From Acanthamoeba lenticulata (Eukaryota; Discosea; Longamoebia; Acanthamoebidae), in NCBI GenBank assembly GCA_002179805.1, contig NAVB01000610.1, positions 1 through 14,305 on the forward strand: a stretch of 14,305 nucleotides of DNA, written 5' to 3'. The notes under the pieces are model-generated. The model did not search any database and was not told where the DNA came from. It worked only from the letters and a program-made list of their open reading frames with translations. This document shows, in pieces, positions 1 through 7,644 of the stretch (positions within the stretch are counted from its first letter, which is position 1; every line of letters begins with the position of its first letter). Made by a program: the position numbers and the translations under genes.

Positions 1-1910
1 AAAGTCAGTCCAACAAGGACAGAGCTGATGAGGCCATGACGGATCGGACGACGCACATGAGGAACATCATGGAGGCGTAGAGGTAGGAAAACCTCTTGAG
101 TTGATGGACCTCGCTCGTGCGCACTTGGTTGATCTGCTTCTTCACTTGGTCTTCCCAGCAGAACAGCTTCACGATCAAGATGCCCTGTTGTGTGGTGTGT
201 GTTTCGTTTCGTTTGTCATTTGGTCGCGTCGCAACAGACGCACGGATGTGCGAGAGTGACCACATACATGAAGGATCTCGGTGATCTTCTTGACACGCTT
301 GTCTTTGAGCTCCATGATCTTGTTCTGTGCCGCCAGGAAACCTCTGTCGACCGCCATCATCGTCATCACGGTGAGAAGAAGCGAAAAAAAAAAAAAAAAT
401 AGGCGGCGGTACCGGTAGATGAGATACTTGAGGGGCATCACGATGACGGTGATGCCGAGCGCCGTGAAAGCCGCCGGCCCGAGCCACCCGTACAGCAGGT
501 AAATCGACACTGCGAAAGTGGTTGTCGTGTTGATGACGATGATGATGATGATGATGATGTGAGCCAGCTTGGTATGAATGCGCTGCAGGCGCTTTCGTTA
601 CACGTACGCACGAGTTGCAGCGGATGGAGCCAAGTGCGATGCAGGAACCAGGCCAAGCCGGCCACCTGCTGGGCAACCGACGACAATGACACGATCAGAG
701 ACTGACTGGACACACAAGGGAGAGGGAAGGCCGCAGGCGTGCCTTGGACGGATCCACGTTCATGACGTTGGCGGCGTTGCCCTTGGATACTCGCTGAAGT
801 CGGAGGCTCTTGCGGTAGACCAGCGCCGACAGCATGGACGACACCTGTCGCCCGTGATGATGATGGTAATGGTGATGAGGCTCAACGTACGACGAGATGT
901 GTGCTGAACATGGGTCGTACGTTCATGATGATGCGTTGGGCACGAAACAGCCACATCTGCTGGAAGACGAGATGCGTCACCGAGAACGCGAGGACGAGGC
1001 CCAGGTAGAGCGCGCCCTGCTCCCAGGCAAGGCTCTGGAGACGACGACCCGCCGGCCCCGGTTAGGCCCAAGACTGCGCAGAGACCAACAAGAGAGAGAG
1101 GAATGGCAAATGATTCCGCGGGCCAGACCTGGTCGCCGATGAAGAGGATGATCCACGAGAAGACCACCGGGAGGGCCAACTCGCACAGGTTGGCCAGCAG
1201 GTTGAATACGCCCACCAGCGCGTACTCGCGCCATATGATCGCCCAGACCGACCTGCAGGTCGGTTATTATTTGCATTTTCATGCAAAAGTAAAGCCACGT
1301 GAGAATTAAATTGGGGCTCGAAGGACAGAAGGGGATCGTCAAATACCGAGCGAGAGCCCACCAGGACTCGGTGTGGTGTCGGCGCTGGCCCCAGTCGCGC
1401 TTGAGCGCGTGGGCCAAGGCGATGGGCTCATCACGCGGGGCGATGGCGTAGAGGTCGGTGAGCTCCAGCGGCCTCTGCGCGCCCACTGTGGGAATGTCCA
1501 GCCCAACATTGATGATTGAATAAGGTGTAGGGAAGGGGATGGACGAAGATGAGGTTGCGGGCGAACGACGGGGCACTCCAGAGGCGCTGCGTACGTGTAA
1601 TGAGGGGTGTGAACCACGAGAAAAAGAGTCGGGAAAGCAACGAGGCTTCCAGTTCGGGCAACGCGGCACCGGTACGGTATGTGGAGGCCTGCACGCACGA
1701 GATAGATAAGCACACTGAAGTTTTGTGTTGAACACAAGAAAAGCAAAAAAAAGATGCACTTCTGCACGAAAGATATATTTCTTCTACCGCAACTGCTTCT
1801 TGCAAGGTCAGGGCGCCACCAGCCTCTTTAACCGAGCTGCCGCTGTCTGTGGTGGGCACAGAAGGGTCCGTCTGGGCTTCGTCGGCCGGCTCTTCTCCCT
1901 GGTTCGTCAT
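1..1910 (-). CDS. ABCC-family (MRP-like) ABC transporter, N-terminal part, 3' end outside window
   Basis: This is the start of an ABC exporter of the MRP/ABCC type, a membrane pump for organic anions and conjugates. My exons (minus strand): 1910-1788, 1688-1595, 1485-1347, 1252-1129, 1034-921, 844-743, 665-608, 509-413, 343-268 and 184 to about 15. All phases close and give about 365 residues. The start ATG is 1910-1908. Family marks are LFFSWFTPLIT (residues 62-72) followed by GAQRPLELTDLY (74-85), then N-x-M-x-V-D at the end of the sixth exon, W-x-x-PLQ near 244-249, LGP, and EILHGILIVKLFCWE from about residue 306. There is no extra N-terminal membrane domain before this core, so it resembles the short ABCCs. 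The nucleotide-binding domains lie beyond base 1. An in-frame TGA at bases 2-4 means the tenth exon must end just before it; GTTGGA at bases 14-9 is one possible donor. Intron 742-666 appears to use GC rather than GT as donor. The family call is firm; the substrate is unknown. Confidence 0.92.
384..399. repeat. A16 homopolymer inside an ABCC intron
   Basis: Sixteen consecutive A on the plus strand, read as T16 in the transporter transcript. It lies in the 69-nt intron 412-344, just after the donor end. It explains poly-Phe and poly-Lys strings in overlapping frames, which are not protein. Confidence 0.9.
538..559. repeat. (GAT)7 trinucleotide microsatellite in an intron
   Basis: Seven GAT units, read as ATC/CAT in the transcript, lie in the transporter intron 607-510 upstream of its acceptor. 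Overlapping frames read the tract as poly-His or poly-Ser, but it is removed by splicing. Confidence 0.9.
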
Positions 1911-2250
1911 GCTTGTTGTTGGTTCTGTACTGAACTGCCGTGCTTGAGCGCGCGCGAGCCCCGCACATCAGTTTCCGTTATCCCGCCTGCCCTCTAGGAA
2001 ATTCCCCATGGCCGGCGGCACTTTTATTTTTAGTGCTCATTTTTGGTGATTATTGGCTATCTCGGAGCACTCTGCGGCGCCCATTGGTCCTCGCCTCGGA
2101 GTTGAAGCAGTTTTTAACCTTTGTGGAGCGTGTAGCAGAGCCACTAACAACCTGGTTGACTGGGTTATTTATATTTATTGTTGTTGGCCAACAGCCGCTT
2201 GCATGGTAAAAAAAAAGGTGCGTGCCCCATTGGCCGATACTGGATGCGTC
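1911..2250. other. Intergenic region: ABCC promoter side and SUN 3' side
   Basis: About 340 bp separates the stop of the SUN gene from the ATG of the transporter; both genes run on the minus strand. I see no convincing exon here. The stretch is more AT-rich than its flanks. It holds an AATAAA on the minus strand (2179-2174), which suits polyadenylation of the SUN transcript, and an A-rich TATA-like stretch on the minus strand (about 2032-2022), roughly 110 bp before the transporter ATG. Both roles are inferred from position. Confidence 0.6.
2174..2179 (-). promoter_or_regulatory. Candidate polyadenylation signal AATAAA of the SUN gene
   Basis: Canonical hexamer on the minus strand, about 72 nt past the SUN stop codon. 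Position and strand fit. No transcript evidence is available, and the other complete genes here lack an obvious AATAAA. Confidence 0.45.
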
Positions 2251-5200
2251 TCATGCATCGAGGGAGCCGTGCACCCGGAAGCGGTACACACAGGTGAAGT
2301 CCTCATGCCCGTAGTTTGAGTACACGCCCATCTTGATCACCTTGAAGGTTCCACTCCCCAGAAGCGCTTCATCTTCGTCCTCGTCTTCTTCTGCGGGCCG
2401 CGCGTACTGGACGGGGAAGGTCTGGACCTGCGGGCCGTAGATGTCGTACCGATACTCGCCCAGGAGGACGGCCTTGGTCTCGTCGGCCAGGGCCGCCTGG
2501 TCCTCGAAGCCCTGCATCGTCGTCACGAACAAGGCGAAGAGGAAGAGCACATCAACATCAACAACAAATACCGACAGCTCAAGGTGGCCACGGCAACAGC
2601 AGGTTATTTCCAGTACCCAGACTCTAAAGTGCTGTGGAGCGCTGCGGAAGTCACGGGCGACGCCGCGCGCAATGTGGTCCACCGTGAACGCGGTAGGCCG
2701 GACGCGACACGGCAGCTGGATAGTGGCGTTGCCGTGGTCGCCGCCAAAGGCCCAGCAGTGGCCCGGTGTCAGGCTCGTCTACATTCACCACATTCCATTC
2801 CGCAGTTAGCACATTCTATTCGGCGTAGGAATGCTGGATGATGCTGATGGTGCTCAAGGACAAAGGGGGAGTGGCGAACCGTGAGGATGGCGCTGGGGGG
2901 CTCACTGACCTGGCCCAAGACAAGGGCAAGGAGGCTGTTGCCGTATCGGTCAGACGTGTAGGCCGGGAGAATGCGCGCGCCGGCGGCGCCCAAGGCCCAA
3001 TCGGTCATGTTGACGCGATCGGCGGCAAACACGTCGAGTTCCTCTCGCACAATTTCGCGGACCTGCTCCTCAGCCAGCGCATGCGCGCTCACGGCCCGGT
3101 TGGCGTTGAGCATCCGCACGACCTCCCGCAGCTGCTCGTCACTCAGCACCATCGTCGAGCGCTCCTGTGATGAAAATAAATAAAGAATTAATACGCTGCA
3201 AACCATGTGTGGCCAGAATATAGCAGAAATGAAATAGGTGCCTTGGCTACGGTGCGGAGAGAGGCGTCGAGCTGGTTCTGTCGCTTGTCGAGCGCGTCGA
3301 TTTGCTTGCGCTGGTCGTCCAGAGCCTTGGCCGTCTGCTCCTCGCCGCTCAGAATCCGTTCGTTGACGTCCGGCAGGATTTGCGTCTGTATTGTTTTGTA
3401 ACATTTCCACTTGCGTGAGGCCACCTGACCACAAGACAGGAGTAGAGAGAAGTGGTACCTTAGCCGATTGAATGACCTCAGGCATGAGTCGGTCGTGCTG
3501 CTCCTTGATCCACTGTTGGATGAGCACACGCGCGTCGGTCACAATCTGCTCGGCTGAAAGCGGCTCCGCTTGAGGCTGAGCCGGCGTCAGTGCTCCCTCC
3601 GAAAGGCGCGCTTGCAGCTGAGCCACTGATCCCTCGACGCCCTTGAGCTCCCGCGCGATGGTCTCATGCACCCATGCCTGGCCACAAAGAGAAAAAGCCC
3701 AACGGTTGTTAACAATGGCGGTCAGGACCACAGCGAGAATGAATGGCTCTGTAGATACCATGATCGTGTCCTTGTGGCGGGCCACGTCGACGGGCTCGCC
3801 GGCCACCTGGCCGACTTGCTGGTCCCGGGCGCGGAGGTCATCGATAAGGCTCTGCTTCTCGAGGTCCCATCGAGCCAGCACCTTGGCCAAGACGGTGGTC
3901 ACCAATACCTCTTGGTCCAATTGCGCAGGCTGGGTCGGGGGATGAGCAGCGGCGGCAGCGGCAGAAAGGGCCTCTTGGATCGCCTCACGCACGCGCACAA
4001 GCTCGGCGTTCAGGTCCTCAGTCGAAACGAGCTGTGTGACGCGCTCGCGTAGGCGCGCGGCTTCAGCGTCCTGGTCCTCCACTCGGAGCGCCATGCGCTG
4101 GTGCTCGTTCAGCAGGCGGCTCAGGTCAGTTCGCAGCTCTTGAAGCTCGGCAGGCAGCGCCTGCTCGATCGCCGACGGACCGGTCGTGGTCTGTCGTTGC
4201 GGCGCGCAAGCATTGAGTTAAACGACTGTGGCGTTTTCCTTTAACAGCTTTGGGGAAGTAAGGGCGCACCTGAGGCTGGTTCTCCAGGCTGCGCGCAAGC
4301 TCACCGATGCGGTGCTGGATAGTATCGATTTGAGTCTGAAGGCCGCGCTGTGCGTCGCTCGCACCGTCCTTACCGCTGTTCACCTCACGCGTGAGCCGCT
4401 GCAGCTCAGACCTCATGCGGGCCTCAAGCTCCTTCATCTCCTATGAACCGCTCACGCCAGTGCAGAGTATCACGTCAGTTGCTGTGACCAGGCAAAGTGG
4501 TGCTGAAGCGCTCTACAAACCTTGGAGAAGTCGTCAGTGGCAGGAGCAGCATTGAGGCGAGAGCGAAGCATAGTGTCCATCTTGTTGAGCTTATCATCAA
4601 GATAGTGAAGAAGCTCTTCCTTGCTTCTCCGCTTGAGATCCTCTTTGTCGGCGGCAATCTCTGCTCAGCAAGATCAAACGGTCAGCGAGCTGCATAAGAC
4701 AGAGCAAGATAAGGTGTGAGTACTTTGCATGACGCGTGCGAGAAGGTCGTCATGCTTCTTGCTCAGCTGCTGATCGAGGAGACGCTTGACAAGAATCTCG
4801 ACGTTGAGCGGAAGGTGGTCCGCCTCTTGCTTGACGAGTGGGGAGGGCGCCACGGGCTTGGTCACTCCGCCGACAGGGGTTCCAGGCTGATGCCAAAGGT
4901 AGAACAGCAACCCGAGCAGAAGCGCACCAAGCAAGCCATACCGGTACGATTTCTGACACGCGATGCACAAAATGCGTAAGGAATTGCGAGATCTCAGGCG
5001 CAAGCGTCGCGTTTCATGGCTGCAGCACGAACCGTGGTCCAGATCGTTCGACCGATGGAAAAAATCGAACGGATCAGATGCGCTATGGCAAGCAGCAGGC
5101 TCCACACCTGCCACACCCATGAGCTCTTGGAAGCCGGTTTGCTCACATCCTCCGGCACCACCGGCCGTTCCTTTGTCTCCAGGTTGTCTGCAATCACTCC

Positions 5201-5466
5201 AGCTTCAGTGCACTGAACTGCTGCGATTCGCGAAACGAGTGGCACGTACGTTTAAGCTGCTCTTCCTCCAGGAAGTCATCAGACTCTTCGTTTTCGAGCG
5301 AAAAGACCTGATTTTGATTTTGATTGGGAACCTCCTCCCGTGCGAAGACGCCAGCGCCTTCAGTTTCTTTGTGGTCGGCCTCCCCTCCACCACGATAGCG
5401 GAGGCCGTCATCGGCTTCGAAGCCTGCGTGCTGCTGCCTCAGGCGGTAATAGTACACCCGCGGCAT
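2251..5466 (-). CDS. SUN-domain nuclear envelope protein (complete, 11 exons)
   Basis: Inner nuclear membrane protein of the SUN family. These form trimers in the perinuclear space and hold KASH proteins of the outer membrane, linking nucleus and cytoskeleton. Exons (minus): 5466-5250, 5187-5033, 4952-4724, 4660-4521, 4440-4270, 4190-3759, 3677-3459, 3385-3251, 3164-2880, 2778-2617, 2511-2251. They sum to 2406 nt, or 801 aa. Layout: a nucleoplasmic N-terminus (1-95, acidic near 55-70); a hydrophobic stretch at about 96-117; a clear membrane helix at about 129-145 (GLLGALLLGLLFYLW); a long E/Q/R/L-rich coiled coil at about 190-600; and a SUN domain from DWALGAAGARI (621) to the end. SUN signatures are PGHCWAFGG, RPTAFTVDHI, SAPQHFRVWGFED, LLGEYRYD and a final Y-S-N-x-G-H-E-D-F-T-C-V-Y-R-F-R-V-H-G. 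The two cysteines that form the intradomain disulfide in human SUN2 are present. The start is the first ATG of the long first exon, with a TATAAA about 40 bp upstream; an upstream exon is not excluded. Confidence 0.95.
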
Positions 5467-5743
5467 ACTCTTCCTAACGGTTGGGGGTAAGCATTTTGTA
5501 TTTCCTTTTTTATAGCACGATTTTATGGCAAAACGTACCGATGGGACATCTTTGTGTGTTGCCCGGTTGTCCTTAGGGGCTTTGATTGAACAACTTTGCG
5601 CAGATACAGAAGCGAAATAGAAAAGCTCTTGTTTTGGCGCCAGCAGGCGTCCCAGAGAAAAAGAAGAGAAAAGCAAGAAGTTGGTGCCTTTTTCTCCTTC
5701 GTCCATCTCATTCATCTGGATTGCGCACCGGTGTGGCCTGAAG
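5467..5743. promoter_or_regulatory. 277-bp divergent intergenic region between SUN and Nup43 genes
   Basis: The SUN gene leaves to the left and the Nup43-like gene to the right, so this short AT-richer stretch must hold both upstream regions. A minus-strand TATA-type box lies near the SUN end. No equally clear TATA box is seen facing the Nup43 gene. The frame of each gene extends a little into this region without a better ATG. Confidence 0.6.
5506..5514 (-). promoter_or_regulatory. Candidate TATA box of the SUN gene (TATAAAAAA)
   Basis: TATAAAAAA on the minus strand, about 40 nt upstream of the SUN start codon. If transcription starts about 30 bp downstream, the 5' leader would be very short. 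This is inference from sequence and spacing only. Confidence 0.4.
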
Positions 5744-7517
5744 ATGATGCACCTTGACCAATGGAGCACGGCGCACTTCACGGGAACCAAAATCAACAAG
5801 GTGAGGTGGCTGCCCCGTTATGATCAGATCGGTAGAGCTTCATTCTTTGCCACCGGCACCTGGGAAGAGGAGGTATGTTGCCCTGGCTCACTACACAAGC
5901 TACTAGAACCCCTTTTGATGTGATTTCATGGCAGGTGAACAAGATGACACTGTGGCAGCTCAACTTGCCGAATGGAGACGACAAGAGCGCCGAAGCCCCT
6001 TTTGAGTGCTACGAAGCCACAAACGACGGGGGCGTCACTGATTTGAAGGTCTTTACGTCACGCTAGAGTGATGGAGGAGAAGGTTATAATCTAACTTGGT
6101 GATCTGCAGGCGGTGGAAGCGAATAGTGACGTCTTTGTACTCACGACTTCGCTCAAGGGCTCATACTCACTTTACAAGGTGCCACAAGACCTCTTCTCTG
6201 GCGGTGCGTGATCTGCCCTTTCATCGTTGCCGCACAGCTCCTCTCTCGTCACCTTGCTCACACTTTCCCTACAACTCCAACCAACCAAAGACCTGGACGA
6301 GGGCCGTGTCACGGTATGTTCATGAAGCCTTCTCTCCTGATGCAGCCCATCGCTGATACACGCGGTCGTATGCGCATGTACGTGTACATGTGAAGGCCCT
6401 CAAGGAGGAGCTGTGCGCAAAGGGACTCCATTCGTCGGCCGCGACAGGACTGGACTACTCGCCCGATACTCAGGAAGTGGTCACCGTGGGCGAGGACGGC
6501 ACCATCAACAACCTTCACCTGTCGGCCACCCAGCCGCATGTCTCCTTTGGTGCGCGGCCACCCTGCACGTAAAGGCCATACAACATGTCCTGCGGTCGAC
6601 TCATCTCGCACGTTGTTGATCTGGTACAGTGCGGGCCGAGAGCTGTGCGTTCACGTCGGTGCAGTTCATGACGCAGTCAACCGTCCTCACCACGGCGAGC
6701 AACAACACCCTCAAGATTTGGGTACGTTGACTCAGCTAAAAGCCATCTCCATACTGGGAGCTGATAAGAACTCGTCTCTACATCACATTGCTACACTTCA
6801 GGACTTGCGGGCAAAGAGCGTGTTTAAGCAGCTCAAGGACATAGCCAAGGAGGGGTTCATCACGAGTGCCACGCGGCATCCGTACCAGCTCCACCGCCTG
6901 ACGACGGCCTACAGCAACGGTGCCCTCGTCTTGTGGTACGTTCCTTCCCAGGATAATGTCGTGATCGTCCGAGGCTCATCTATTCCGCGACAGGGACCTG
7001 CGCCAGAACGCGCCCTTCATGCAAATCAACGGCCACTCGAGTCATGGTACCAACCACGTCCTCGTTGAACAGCGTGTGACTTCACAGCACTCACTCAAAC
7101 CAAACTCCAGTCTGGGAAGTGCAGCACCACACGACGTCGCCCGACAACCTCTTTGCCTGCTCCGAGGACGGCTTCCTGTGCCACTGGGGTTTGGCCTTCC
7201 TTTTTTCATTTGATCGCTGATGTCTCTTGCTCATTGGCGCCGTCCTTTCAATCGCTATAGACCTGAAGGCAGTGCAGCAGATGCTCGCTTCGCGGAGAGG
7301 TGCAGGAGCCGTGGGCGCTGGGAGTGGCGGCCGGTTGATGCTGGGGGGCGACGCGTCGTCCGAGAGTGTGGCGAACGAGGTGAGCCAGAGCCGGCGCGTG
7401 GTGGTGACGGACAAGCTGGGCATCAATTCCTTCCACGTCAACCCAGAAACCAACGTCCTAGTCAGCGCCAGCGACACCCGTGCCCTCCAGTTCCGGTCTG
7501 GCGTAGTCGATTCCTGA
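5744..7517 (+). CDS. Nup43-like WD40 nucleoporin (complete, 10 exons)
   Basis: A seven-bladed WD40 propeller matching Nup43, a peripheral subunit of the Y-shaped (Nup107-160) scaffold of the nuclear pore. Exons: 5744-5872, 5935-6048, 6110-6203, 6291-6313, 6396-6549, 6630-6721, 6802-6935, 6994-7046, 7111-7188, 7261-7517. They sum to 1128 nt, or 375 aa, close to human Nup43 (380 aa). The N-terminal KINKVRWLP followed by FFATGTWEEEVNKMTLW parallels the human KISKVRWRP...FATGSWDNEENKVSLW. Later blades carry VVTVGEDGTIN, NNTLKIWDLR, SNGALVLWDLR and FACSEDGFLCHWDL, and the end has KLGINSFHVNPETNVLVSAS, as in the family. The fourth exon is only 23 nt. The start is the first ATG of the frame (two ATGs in a row, 5744 and 5747). 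It lies head to head with the SUN gene. Confidence in the family is high; the exact ends of exons 3 and 4 are less sure. Confidence 0.93.
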
Positions 7518-7644
7518 CATTCTGCGCATTTTTCCTATTCCGAAAATGTTTTGGAAATGAAACTGAAACATGTAAGAAATGAAGGACCGGAAAAATACGG
7601 AAGATATCGCTAGGTGACGTTTTGTTTGATTGTGCCTCACCAAG
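7518..7644. other. Short spacer between Nup43 and dehydrogenase genes
   Basis: A 127-bp A/T-richer spacer. It must contain the 3' end of the Nup43 transcript and the promoter of the next gene. I see no AATAAA and no clear TATA box in it. Confidence 0.5.

Noticed and set aside
5..676. Minus-strand frame with seven histidines in a row
   Set aside because: The His run is the intronic (GAT)7 tract. The frame crosses several well-supported introns of the transporter; only its last part (184-5) is a real exon.
702..757. GT-AG intron from GTGGAT (757) to TCAG (702) in the ABCC gene
   Set aside because: It would delete the conserved V-D and leave about a dozen extra residues before the W-x-x-PLQ motif. 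The GC-AG alternative matches family spacing.
2838..3170. 110-codon plus-strand frame opposite the SUN domain
   Set aside because: It is antisense to a coding exon with strong SUN motifs and has no recognisable domain of its own.
6178..6290. Donor after SLYK (AAG|GTGCCA at 6179) in the Nup43 gene
   Set aside because: With this donor the next acceptor is out of frame. The stronger GTGCGTG at 6204 keeps phase and gives DLDEGRVT.
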